This document shows, one piece after another, positions 1 through 9,900 of a stretch of DNA of 64,000 bases. Below the pieces are notes generated by a model. That model was not told the origin of the DNA. It made no database searches and saw only the letters and a program-made list of their open reading frames with translations. The DNA lies in contig VXAY01006688.1 in the NCBI GenBank assembly GCA_013399855.1, positions 1,054,001 through 1,118,000 of the forward strand. Direction: 5' to 3'. Position 1 is the first letter of the stretch, and each line of letters begins with the position of its first letter. The translations under genes and the position numbers were made by a program. This stretch comes from Oxyruncus cristatus (taxonomy: Eukaryota > Chordata > Aves > Passeriformes > Cotingidae).

Positions 1-340
1 TTTTTTTCCTCAATTAGCTCCCAGTTACTAAGGCAATAAAAGAGCCAGATGTTTTTTCAGTTAAAAATGAAGATGGGCTAACTACTGTTACAGTGTCTCT
101 CCTGTTTTCTACCTTCCCTGGGTTATCCCAGACACCTCTACAAACCAAGCACTTCATTCCCTTCCTGTCACCCTTTTCCCCATGGTGGAATCGGCTTCCC
201 ATGGACAAATAAAAAGACTTTTTCATGTGCTGTATTATAAATACACTTGCATGTAACACCTCTATATCAAAGTGACCTCTGTTTCTGATGCTTTTCTAAT
301 GAATGCTTGTTTTTTGTTTTCCTTGACTAAGCCTTCTGGT
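1..340. other. Non-coding stretch, nothing recognised
   Basis: No exon, repeat or RNA gene was recognised. If the plus-strand gene starting outside the window is real (exons at 1150 and 2006), this is probably its intron. Confidence 0.4.
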
Positions 341-440
341 AAAATAGAAAATTCTGAGTTGGAAGGGACCCACAAGGATCATGGAGTCCAACTCCTGAGT
401 CAACATAAGCCCTCTTGTGTATGGATGAGGTCTCTTTTTA
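341..440 (-). mobile_element. CR1 LINE 3' fragment (reverse orientation)
   Basis: Read on the plus strand, the words GAGTTGGAAGGGACCCACAA and GGAGTCCAACTCCTG are the reverse complement of the 3' untranslated region of avian CR1 elements. The terminal ATTCTATG repeats are decayed to AAAATAGAAAATTCTG. It is a short 5'-truncated remnant with no coding capacity. Confidence 0.75.
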
Positions 441-1149
441 CACTGGCTGATATTCTCAACACTGAAAACCCAGTAACAGTAAAGCAGGTCATCAGGAAAA
501 GATTAATGAAAAAGAAGATGTGGACTATCGATTTGCTGAGCCATTCAAGAGGTATTATGACCTTTCCAAATGCAGTTATTGCCTTTGTACGTGAGGTATA
601 AAAGAATTAGCAAAGGAAGAGAGACAATAAAACATCTGAAATAGGTGATAAAATATGTTTGAGGCAGGTGTTAACCTATAACTGACGTCATAGCAGAAGT
701 ATAATCTTGCAACAGGTAAGAACTGTGTAATCTGACATTGTCAGGTCATCCTCAATCTTAAAATTCAGGTTCTGTAACTGTGTCTCTGTTGTAAATAGCC
801 TGTAATTAAGGAAGTATGTGTACAACTCAGAACTGTCTAGCAAATAGACTGTAAGTCAACATAGCATTAGCATCCCTCTTCAGAAAAGGCAGTGCTTGCT
901 GGGACCCAAGAGAGTCGTGTTCTGAGCCCAGCTTTACTCCTCACCAGCTGCCAGATCTTGCCTCATGTCTCCACCACAGTTTTTCATCTCATCCTTAGAC
1001 TTTCTCGCTCTTTGCCCAATCACTCAGCAAGGAGTCTCAGCACTTGACTGCACATCCAAGAGCTTAGTAAAATTATTCACCAGGCATTATTAAAAGTAGA
1101 GTAGTCCTGGCTTAGGCACATTTAAATAGTTGGTCCCTTGTCTCTTCAG
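441..1149. other. Non-coding stretch, probable intron
   Basis: There is no convincing coding exon. A consensus donor (CAACAG then gtaaga near 715) is visible, but the only in-frame upstream exon would be about 22 bases because of a TAG, so it is not called. The last 20 bases form a strong pyrimidine-rich acceptor for the exon at 1150. Confidence 0.35.
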
Positions 1150-1249
1150 TACAGAAATCATCACCATCTGTAGGTGCTATCACCACGGCACCGCAAATTC
1201 CCATGCATCCTTTAAACAGCAATGTAACATTAATTACAACAATGAACAG
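1150..1249 (+). CDS. Internal coding exon of an unrecognised plus-strand gene
   Basis: The acceptor is strong (tccctt gtctcttcag before 1150) and the donor is near-perfect (AACAG then gtgagt at 1250). The 100 bases leave two bases at each end. The open frame starts at CAG 1152 and reads QKSSPSVGAITTAPQIPMHP, then LNSNVTLITTMN: low-complexity, Ser/Thr/Pro/Asn-rich, like a disordered segment of a nuclear or scaffold protein. The trailing AG joins the first base (C) of the exon at 2006 to make a serine codon and keeps the frame open. The frame beginning T-ACA is also open; the third has a TAG. I do not recognise the protein and assign no function. Confidence 0.55.
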
Positions 1250-2005
1250 GTGAGTGGCAGTTTTATTTTATATTCTCAAATGAAAAATATAGTTAAACCC
1301 AAACATTTTTGTCATCAATAAAAAATGTTTTATTGAACAGTCAGGGCTGGGAGAAAGAGACGTGCATGTGTCTAACAGAGGAAAATGTTTAAGACTGAAG
1401 GTCTCACACCCTGAGACAAGTAGGAATAGTTTCTGCTGAATGAAGGAACAGAAACTTGCATGGCAAAGACTGCTACTTAAAACAGTCCCCAAATTCTTCA
1501 GAGTTAATGGTTTCTCTTCACAAGCACACTGTGTAAATTAAAAGCTCTAAACTCTTTCTTACTGAATGTTATATTCTGCCCCAAAATCCTAAGACTCTAA
1601 AAAGATTCTTCTTGCTCTGCAAATCTATATGCAGGCAAAACTGCTAGTTAGCTTCACAACGTACGGTACACAAAAAAAACCCCAAAACCTATCTCAGAAT
1701 GGGCTTCAGTTGCAACTGTTATAAATTATCACTTACATATTAAAATCCATGACAATTAGCCCATTTGGAGTCGCTAATTAGTTCTAGGCATAGTGCTAAG
1801 TTTCTTAGATGCAAGAACCAGTTTATTATCAACATTCAGCCAGCAACATACTTGTCTTTAATGGTAACAACTCTTGAGAAATCCTGCTTCACACATACAA
1901 GAAATCAAATGCAAGCAATGTTCTCAAAGCCCACGAGGAAAACGACAGCTACTCGCATTTCACTAAACACCAGAACTGGCAAAAATCTTCCCTTTCAAAC
2001 TCTAG
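1250..2005 (+). other. Putative intron of the unrecognised plus-strand gene
   Basis: It begins gtgagt and ends tctag after a long pyrimidine-rich run (tcttccctttcaaactctag). The reading frame of the downstream exon stays open back to 1878, but the best acceptor is at 2004-2005, and only a few acceptors give the right phase. Nothing else was recognised inside. Confidence 0.45.
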
Positions 2006-2177
2006 CTTCACTGACTCATCACAAAACAACTCAATCAGCAAAGCTCATACATCTGGTAGCAATGTGGTGCTACAGCAAAAGCCCTCCTCAGCCAACAGCT
2101 CACAGACTCAACTCCTTCCAGCATCACTCTCACCCGTGCAGAAAGAATTCCTTCAGCGTAGCCTTAAATCAGACCAG
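2006..2177 (+). CDS. Internal coding exon of an unrecognised plus-strand gene
   Basis: This 172-base exon has a pyrimidine-rich acceptor ending at 2005 and a CAG|gtattg donor at 2177/2178. With the AG carried over from the 1150 exon it reads S then FTDSSQNNSISKAHTSGSNV, VLQQKPSSANSSQTQLLP and ASLSPVQKEFLQRSLKSDQ, ending in phase 0. The first part is Ser/Asn/Gln-rich and probably disordered; the end is charged and may be helical. The same frame is open from 1878 to the stop at 2508-2510, unusually long for this AT-rich DNA. No domain is recognised. The alternative is a chance open frame, but two consensus exons in matching phase make that less likely. Confidence 0.55.
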
Positions 2178-2792
2178 GTATTGACAGGGCCTTATTTGAG
2201 ACAAGGGGGAGTTTATACCTCATGGAGTTACTGCTTCAACAGACCTCGCTGCACTGATTTACACAGAGTTTACGTTTTCAGAGTTATTCCTGAACACATA
2301 AAGACAAGGAGCATGATTGTTGTCATATGCTTCAGTACAAGTGCAATGCATAGGATCCATGATGTCTGCAGACCTTTGTGGATAACCACAGGCACAGAAG
2401 TGGTAACAAGCAACCAAGACAGTGGTAACATCAAACACTGCTACAGTCATGCTGATGGTAAACATCTGCCCACTGCCCTACCTCTTCTTCTCATTTTATA
2501 CCAAGGTTGAAATATCACTGACATCTCCTATAGCAGTTTCTTTAAGTACAATCACCTCCGCACTTTAGTACAGGCAATACAAATTTACCTTCAGCAGATC
2601 TAACAGAAAGCATCTCAGGTATCTTACTGGGCTGCGATATGCTTTTTCAGATAACATTTCTGAGGAATATAAAGAGATTTACATTAAATCAGAAACTACA
2701 GCACACAAGCACACAGACTACATGGACAAAATGACTAATCACTTTTAATGAAAAGTAAATATCTGAAGTTTGACATCACTTTTTTCCTACAG

Positions 2793-2813
2793 TCATATGT
2801 TCTGCTAAAGTGA
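2793..2813 (+). CDS. Candidate terminal coding exon of the plus-strand gene
   Basis: A very good acceptor (acttttttcctacag, AG at 2791-2792) is followed in phase 0, as the previous exon requires, by TCA TAT GTT CTG CTA AAG TGA. The protein would end ...KSDQSYVLLK. The segment is so short that it rests on the acceptor strength and phase only. Confidence 0.3.
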   Translation, partial: SYVLLK

Positions 2814-3740
2814 GACATGGCTCTATCTGACTTTCCTTTCACAAATGGAAAAGATTATGATAGAATTTTGTTGGCTGTTCCTTTGAATTCCAAAGGTCAA
2901 AGGGTCCATATGCAACTTCAAATTTGAAAAAAGAATACAAAAAACCCACACACAAATTCATCTTAAGAGTGGTCTCGGAAGAAGTCTGAATAACCAGCAC
3001 AGCTGAAATGTGCTTTTTACTCACTCACCCAGGATCCTCAGGCCATTTAAAGACATAAAAGCAGCCCATAACATTGAGTAAAGCTTACTCTTCTGGACAT
3101 AACTGTACTGTAGCTCATCAAACATTAGAATCAGTGTTTTACCTCACTCCTTCTTCTGTCTCACGGGTTGTTCCTGGTCTGACAACTGCAGATATACACA
3201 AACACCTCTTGCAAGCTGCTAGTTAAATACCACCACAGCTCTTTATAAGTAGTTGGCTCATGGTCATGTGTCTTCCATGAGAACAGGATGTAAGAGGAAA
3301 GTCCATCCTAAATACTGACCTTTGGAAACCACAGAGAGCTGCAGAACTCAGTGCTGTGCCACCAAAACCTAGCACTGGGTGAGACAGCTGAGACTTGAAA
3401 AGCAGAATGGCTGTTTCAGCACAACTATGAGGGCAGCTGAGTTAATTAGCTGTGACCTGCTCATCTGAAACTAACTTGTATTTTCACACAGAGCTGCGGA
3501 TTTTTTACTCTGTGCTATACTGTAAGTCTCATTAAGAGTTTTTCAAACATTTTTCCAGCTGGGAGAGAAAGTAGATAACACTTGTTTAGTTATTCCCACA
3601 TCTTCCTCAAGGCCCACAGGTATTGCACATTACCAGGGTCTATTGAACTATCAAAGCAACTTCCATGGTCGAATGCCATTACTGCTGTATCTCATGTGCA
3701 TTATTAAAAGACAAATAAACCTGTATATGTTCTTTAAGGC
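2814..3740 (+). other. Candidate 3'UTR of the plus-strand gene
   Basis: This AT-rich non-coding DNA lies between the candidate stop (2811-2813) and the first plus-strand AATAAA seen downstream (3714-3719). It holds as a UTR only if the terminal exon is right. Confidence 0.25.
3714..3719 (+). terminator. AATAAA polyadenylation signal (candidate)
   Basis: A canonical hexamer within acaaataaacctgtatatg is followed by a T/G-rich stretch (tgtatatgttctttaagg). It is about 900 bases after the candidate stop. Isolated AATAAA motifs are common in AT-rich DNA. Confidence 0.3.
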
Positions 3741-5269
3741 ACTTACTTGAATGTGAGCAACCTTAAGTATAATTAAACTCTATCAAGCATGTCTTCTCGA
3801 GGAGTTAGATCTTAAGTACCTCTAGAAATATAACACTTAACTTCCAAGCTGGAGCTGAGAGAATCCAAGGAATTCACTGCTGTATGTATTTCATACTAGC
3901 ACCCTTCCAAGACTTCTAAATCTAGCGTAAAACAATTCAATAACTACAACTCAGTAAGGTTTCACGTGGCTGGGTAACTCTGATTCTAGGATGAATGACC
4001 TTCTACTCATTTCTTGGGTTTTGTTCCTTTTAAATAAAATGGATTATAAAAACTGATGACAGCATCCTTGTGATTCACTGTGCTCCTCACACCATCCCCA
4101 AAGCTAACTTCTTCTTTTTAAACAAAATCACTTGGTGAAAATGTGTCACAGTCATAAGTCACAATTTGAAGTTGGTCAAGCTATTAGATCACAAGCACAC
4201 CATGAAAATAACTATATTTCAGTGCATACAATTAGTCCCATTAGCTTCAGAGGAATTGTTCTGATGCATAAAATCAGACTGCAGTACTGCTTTAATGAGG
4301 AAAAAAAAAGATGAAAATCGATCTACTGTCGAATTCATACAAAATTATTTATTTGTGCATAAGCATCACTAGATTTGCAAGGGAATCTGATAATAAACAT
4401 TCTGTAGGTCACCAGGCATCTCTCATCATATGAGCTTTATTTTACTGTCTTGTAATTCTGCCCTAATCTTGACCATTTTAACCAAAAAGTTTCACAGCAT
4501 ACGTCAATTTAAGATGAGGGGGTTTTATTAATAATTACAGATGAAAAACATTCATCTATTTCAAACACCTGGCTAGAAAAAAATGTATTTTGTTTGGAAC
4601 ACATAAAAAAAATTTGACCAGCTTTCTTCTACGGGTTCTAGATGTTCGAGCAAGGACTTGAAATTCTGAAAGCTTTTGAGTAAGCTTTTTTATATCCCAA
4701 GAAATCTGTTAAAGTCTGGGCCTTTTCAGGGCTTGGAGGACACAGCCTTGTGCATGCTCAACAGAAACAGATTTATCATCTCATTTTCCCAACAGTTCCG
4801 TCTGTGCAGGGCATGCTGCTGAGAGGCTGAACAGGAGCTTCCTTGTAGCCACTGGCTCTTCTGAGTTAAGCTCTCTCTAGAGTCCACAGGCCTCTTACAG
4901 TGACTGACCTCCACATGGGTCCGAGTTGCCTGAGCTGATGCAGAGGAAAAAAGAAGAATATATTGGGTCAGTTAGGTAAGGGAGAAAGAGGCCTGTAGGC
5001 ATCTGGCAGGGCACTGGTAAACTGCACAAAGAAACCAATACAGAGAGCAGGAAACAGAAGAACTTGATGAAGAAGGGTGAAATGAGGATGGGGAGTCATG
5101 AAGGACTCAAGGATGAAAAAACCCAAGTGCAAGCTGGGCACTGCCTGTCTGAGTAGCAGCTGGGTAACAGCCAAGCACTGGAGTACGGAGAAGCCGGCAG
5201 GAAAGTGGCCACTAGCACCATGGGCTGTAAGAACAGAGGCAGAGCCAGGAGATCTGGGGAAAGATCTCA
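3741..5269. other. Non-coding stretch, nothing firm
   Basis: Around 4700-4920 several frames on both strands are open by chance and there is a decent plus-strand acceptor (gtctgggccttttcag, ending about 4731). No reading frame, donor or homology makes an exon convincing. Confidence 0.4.
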
Positions 5270-5636
5270 TTACAGTGCTTCTGGAACACTGCATCCAGGT
5301 TTTAGCCCCCCAGCGCAGGAAAGACATTGATGAGCTGGAGGGAGTTTGGGGAAGCACTACTGGGATAGTGGAACTGGAGCCACCTGCCTGTGAGGAGAGG
5401 CTGTGGGAGCCTGGAGCAGCCCCAGTGCCTATGCAGAAGGTACGCAGGAGATGCTGATGAGCTGCCCAGAGAGGTTCTGCGCACTTCATTTTTGTAGGTT
5501 TTCAAGACCAGTTTGGGTAAAAGCCAAAACCGGCCTGATCTGATCTTAGAGCTGCCCTGCTGTGAGCAGGAGGCTGGACTGAGAGATGCTGAGATCCCTT
5601 CAGCCTGAGTTACCATGTAATCCTACAACTTGGACA
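5270..5636 (+). mobile_element. Old CR1 LINE 3' end (forward orientation)
   Basis: Landmarks appear in CR1 order. First come degraded words corresponding to the end of ORF2 (gcatccaggttttagccccc, aggaaagacattgatgagctgg, tgaggagaggctgtgggagc). Next is the 3'UTR word ctgcccagagaggttctg, then ggttttcaagaccag, then cctgatctgatctta. The near-terminal part reads gagctgccctgctgtgagc, ggaggctggactgagagatg and cccttcagcctgagttacc, ending ATGTAATCCTAC in place of the CR1 terminal octamers. Divergence is high, so this is an old copy. The open frame over 5098-5457 is incidental. Confidence 0.65.
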
Positions 5637-6077
5637 TGGCGGCCAGAATGGGACAGAACAACCTTTAGCAGCCATCAGGTCGTCCTGCTCCCAGGCATCC
5701 CTGCTCTACCACAACACCCAGGGCCTCCCATGTCAGTCTGTCAGTGTCCTCCCTACCGTACCCTCCTCCATGAAACACATGGCCCAAGTGAAATGCGTTT
5801 TCAAGTCACAAAATTCAAATTTCACCGACAGCCTGCGGAGGATGGGAGGAACACGAAAGTTTCCTTTTGGCTTCTGTGGCTTAAAGACCTTGAAAGTTAC
5901 ACACATGGCATTAAAAGCCACTGAGACCACAAAAATCATGCTCTCAGAAAAAGCCATAAGGGCAAAACCACAAACGCTCAAAACACGATAGGAAATTTGT
6001 TCCTGAAGAAGCAAAGGACAAGGCCTGGCATGGGCAAGGCGGAGTGCAGGAAGGCAGCTACCAACCGGGTGCCGTAC
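5637..6077. other. Non-coding stretch upstream of the CpG island
   Basis: No coding exon or repeat was recognised. If transcription runs left from the island, this is the start of an intron: the donor at 6077-6076 reads gtacgg on the minus strand. Confidence 0.35.
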
Positions 6078-6201
6078 CTGCCCTTCCAGCAGCGCCCACC
6101 TGTGCTGCCGATATACCAAATCCCTTCCCCGCAGGTACCCAGGACAGGAGCACTGGGTATGCAGGGATTTACCGAGAGCACCTCCCGCTCTGACTAAAGG
6201 C
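6078..6201 (-). other. Exon-like segment beside the CpG island
   Basis: On the minus strand a strong acceptor (cgctttctttttcag, AG at 6203-6202) precedes a 124-base segment that ends AGGGCAG|gtacgg at 6078/6077. One frame is open throughout after the first base (PLVRAGGALGKSLHTQ... to ...RWALLEGQ, phase 0 at the end); another has TAA early. It could be a second 5' exon, coding or untranslated, of a gene whose first exon lies in the GC-rich island or its gap. The peptide is not recognised. Confidence 0.35.
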
Positions 6202-6209
6202 CTGAAAAA

Positions 6210-6950
6210 GAAAGCGGCTGTGCCGCAGCCGAGCAGTGCCCACGCCTGCCTGCCTGCACCGCCACCCCACAGCCACCCCCAGCGCAGGGACACCCCCGAG
6301 ACACCCCGCCTCGGCAGAGACCCGACCCCGGGGAAACGCCGGAGCCTCCGGCCCACGGGGGGAGAAAACGGCACCAGCCCCATGCCCTCGGTTTGCTTTC
6401 CCCTGGCGGCCCCGCCCTGTCCCCCCAGGCCCCGCGGTGGTCCCTGCGGGCCGAGACCCGCGGCGCTGCGACAGCGGTGGCGCGGCCCCGGCGCCCCGCG
6501 GGCGGGNNNNNNNNNNNNNNNNNNNNNNNNNNNNNNNNNNNNNNNNNNNNNNNNNNNNNNNNNNNNNNNNNNNNNNNNNNNNNNNNNNNNNNNNNNNNNN
6601 NNNNNNNNNNNNNNNNNNNNNNNNNNNNNNNNNNNNNNNNNNNNNNNNNNNNNNNNNNNNNNNNNNNNNNNNNNNNNNNNNNNNNNNNNNNNNNNNNNNN
6701 NNNNNNGGGGCGGCCGAGGGGCCGAGACACCGAGACACCGCCCCGCCGTGCGGGGAGCGGGCACTGCCGGTACCGCCGCCCTGGCCGCACCGCGCTCTGC
6801 CGCTGGGCCCAGAACGGGCCAGGGTCTCCCTTTTTGTCCTCGTGAGAACCAAGCGAAGGTGGCGGCTCCCGGGTTCCATCGCCGGAGCACGGTGGTCGCT
6901 CCCGAGAGCAAGGAGACGATCTCTCTCAAGGATACCCCTTGGGGGGTCAT
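6210..6950. promoter_or_regulatory. CpG island, probable promoter
   Basis: GC content and CpG density rise sharply here and fall off by about 6950, in a window that is otherwise CpG-poor. GC-box-like elements appear on both sides of the gap (gccccgccctgtcccc near 6409; ggggcggccg at 6707), with a YY1-like aaggtggcggc near 6855. Such islands normally mark promoters of widely expressed genes. The exon-like segment at 6078-6201 suggests leftward transcription. In human, MTMR2 lies beyond the 3' end of MAML2 with its 5' end facing MAML2, so MTMR2 is a synteny-based guess; no MTMR2 protein sequence was found. Confidence 0.7.
6507..6706. other. Assembly gap (200 N)
   Basis: A run of exactly 200 N lies inside the most GC-rich part of the island. 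Extreme GC often drops out of short-read bird assemblies. A first exon and start codon could be hidden here. Confidence 0.98.
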
Positions 6951-9900
6951 CTCATCTGTGTTCGGTTTGCTTGCGGGGTGCCCTGCTGGGACCCTCTCTT
7001 GTGCTGGGTTGTGGACCCACAGTCGAAAGCAGTTGTGCTGCTGAATTTTTTAATTGCCCGTATCTGCTCAATAATCCTCTTTGAGTTTATCCCTCAGCTG
7101 GATGGTGTGGGAGCTGTGGAACACGGCAGGTCAAAATGACACGAGACTGCAGAGTGCTGGCACAGATCCTCTGTGAGGTCGCCTGACTGCCAACTCGAAT
7201 GCATACATGATGATCTGTGCCGGGGAGGCTTTGCAGGCACAGCTCGGTGTGAAACGTTCTGCAGGAAGAGCCGTGGTACGTTCAGTTCCCTGGAGCAATC
7301 GAGGAGCAAGAGGAAAGCTCTTGGCGTTGCTTACAAAGACTTAGGAACTGCACCTTAAGCCTCCCTTACTGAGTGTGCAGATGCCTTTCAAATGCTCAGC
7401 TGTTTTGGCAAGAATCCCACAAGGCAAAAAACCTGAAACACTGGGGACATGTTAGGAGACAGGTGGGCTTCCAGTAAGGCCTGGTTGTTGGTAAAAAACA
7501 TCCGATGTCAGGAGCATCAGTCCAAATGGACCTTCCTGTTTTAAATACCACCTCAAACCCCTGTATCTTCTAAACATCTGTACATTCTGTGGCTGTAAAC
7601 GGTTACTGAAACATCATCCCATTTCATGCTCCAAGGAGTAAATTAGTTGATGTATTTCTCTCTGTTGTTTTCCATTTTGTTCCTGTCATCAGAGCGTGAC
7701 TCCAGAGCAGTTTAAGTCATGCAGAAGGTCGTGAACATGAGCAGGGTGATGAAGTGGGTTTGCAGCAGCCCTGCCTGAAACTGCGTGATGCAGCCGTGAT
7801 ATTGCCTCTGTTGCTCTTTCCTTTAGTCTCTATCAGCTGCTGTTGAACAACGTTGATGTAGGATGGTTTTGAAGCTGGTTTACACTTGAAAATACAAGTA
7901 AAAGCAGGGTTTATTTTTGTATGTTTTATTTAATCGTCTAAACAAAAAGTAAATAAATTCACAAAGTATTTGGGAGGGAGGGGAGGCTTCAGCTAGAAAA
8001 ACTCTGTTTTCAGGCAGGTTAAAAGTGAGATTCTTGTTTGAAAAATAAGCTAATTGCTAGTGGTTTACTGCAGCATTACAATCCAAACAAAATGCCTCAA
8101 CGTCATTGCAATTAAAAGATTGATAGACCTGTGCTGATTTCACACCAGATGTAAAATTATTTTAAATGTTGATTTCCCCCACCCCTCTCTAGTTAGGGGC
8201 AATAGATGTTTTAGAAGTACCATTTACTAATCAAAAATGAGGTATTAATGAGGCACTCTCTACCTGCCTCTTTTGTTTAGCTTTCCATCCACACATTTCT
8301 GGTGAGCCAATGGTGTCCTCTGTGTGGACATGTGGGCAGGGGGTGCTGTGACAGCAATACTTTTACATCTTTGGTAAGCAGTCAGGCAGTTAGTTTCTGG
8401 TAGCCTTTTCCCACTGGTGCGCTCTTTTCCCAGCCTTTCCAAGGATGGAGTTCCTGGCGGTAGTAACCCCTGGGAGAGGTCAGTGCTGCAGAACTAGCAC
8501 AAAGCAGTGCATGTCGCCCTTTCAAGTCTTATCAAATAGCCTGGTGGTGAGTTGGTATTACCTCTATTCCCTCTGCTAAGCTTAGTTTGATAGAGGTGCA
8601 GTTGTTTAAAAAAAGTCAAGTAGGAATAAAAACAATATATAAACCTCCTTTGCTATGTGAAAGTAATAAAGTGCTTTCCTTTATTCCTAATTTGCTATTG
8701 ATGTGGCATCTCTAAGTAGTTTATTGGTGAAGTGCTCTATTTGCTTTTCAGTACCCTGTTTTGTTCTTGGCCTTATCCCCAGGGCCTGTGAAACCCTTTA
8801 GAAATTCCCACTGGTGGTTTGTAAATGAGAACAAAGCTAATCACCTCCTGGATCTCTCCTGCTGCTGAAAGAAACCAGCAGTCTGCTCAGTGAGTCTTTC
8901 TGCTCAACAATACCGCATTTTCAAGTCAGAATATTCTCTCTGTGAAGTGCGTTACCTCAGGGCTCTTAAAAGTGATGGAGAATTAAATAAAGGCCTGACA
9001 TAACCAAAACCAATTAAGGACAATTCACAAGACTGTTTTATAACTGATGCAAAATAAGTGTAGTTCAGTCTGTTAACCTACTTTTGGTTGCCACATCCCT
9101 TACCATTATCTTACAAGTATCATCATTTGGGTTTTTTTAATGAGGGAATGTTCTATCATTTTGTGATTTCAACACAGGAAATGGAAAAATAAAATTAACA
9201 TCGCAGATAAGTAATAAAATTATCTATGTTCATCTTTAATGCCATGTGGCTGACACAGCTGAGGTGATATCCTGAAAGAGAGAATGGCAAGGAACTTCCT
9301 TGAATCAAAGGAGTGAAAGATTAATTCCAAGCAAAGGACAGACATCCTCCAATACTTTCTGAAATTTTATGTGGTTGTAGCACATACAAAATGTAAAATA
9401 CATAGCCAGGCTTTCTTAGGTGTTTAGGAGCTGTCAAAGTTGTGGTGAATACAGCACAAAGAGGATAATTTTATGTACCGTGTAAAACATGATTAAGTGA
9501 GGGAAGCAAGACTTTTGCTTCAGTCCTTCTGTGTGAAAGTTAGGTAGTATTTGTATCCATTGTGTTTAAACTATGTGTCTGTTAGCTTAGGGGCTTTCTA
9601 GCGCTGTATGCATATGTAGTCCGTACATCTGGTGTATGAATGTGCCAGATATTACAAATCCAGATGTTCTCATCCCAGGACTAACTCCTCAGCTTTGCTG
9701 CTGCACAGCCAAACACAGGGCTCACCAAAGCTAGGAACAGTCACACATGCTGAGCATCCTGGCATAACCTCTCATAGGGGGTCTTGTGGGGTTGTTTGGT
9801 CATGGTCTGTGACTCCTTGACTAAATGTCCCTGGAGCAGAGGAGGAATCGTGCTCTACAGTGGTCGAAGGGTAGACCGTGAAAGCAGGACCATGTGCTCA

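Noticed and set aside
3143..3185. Minus-strand mini-exon with ctgcag acceptor and gag|gtaaaa donor
   Set aside because: Only 43 bases with a stop at the end of one frame, no recognisable peptide, and it lies within the candidate 3'UTR of the plus-strand gene. Too weak to call.
4580..4920. Open frames on both strands that read like protein
   Set aside because: Three or more frames look equally plausible and none has a consistent acceptor-donor pair, so this is chance.
5098..5457. 119-codon plus-strand open frame
   Set aside because: It largely overlaps an old CR1 copy and encodes no CR1 protein block in that frame.
5733..6950. 405-codon minus-strand open frame and other long frames across the CpG island
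   Set aside because: They are open because of high GC and because N is read through. Translation across the gap has no meaning.
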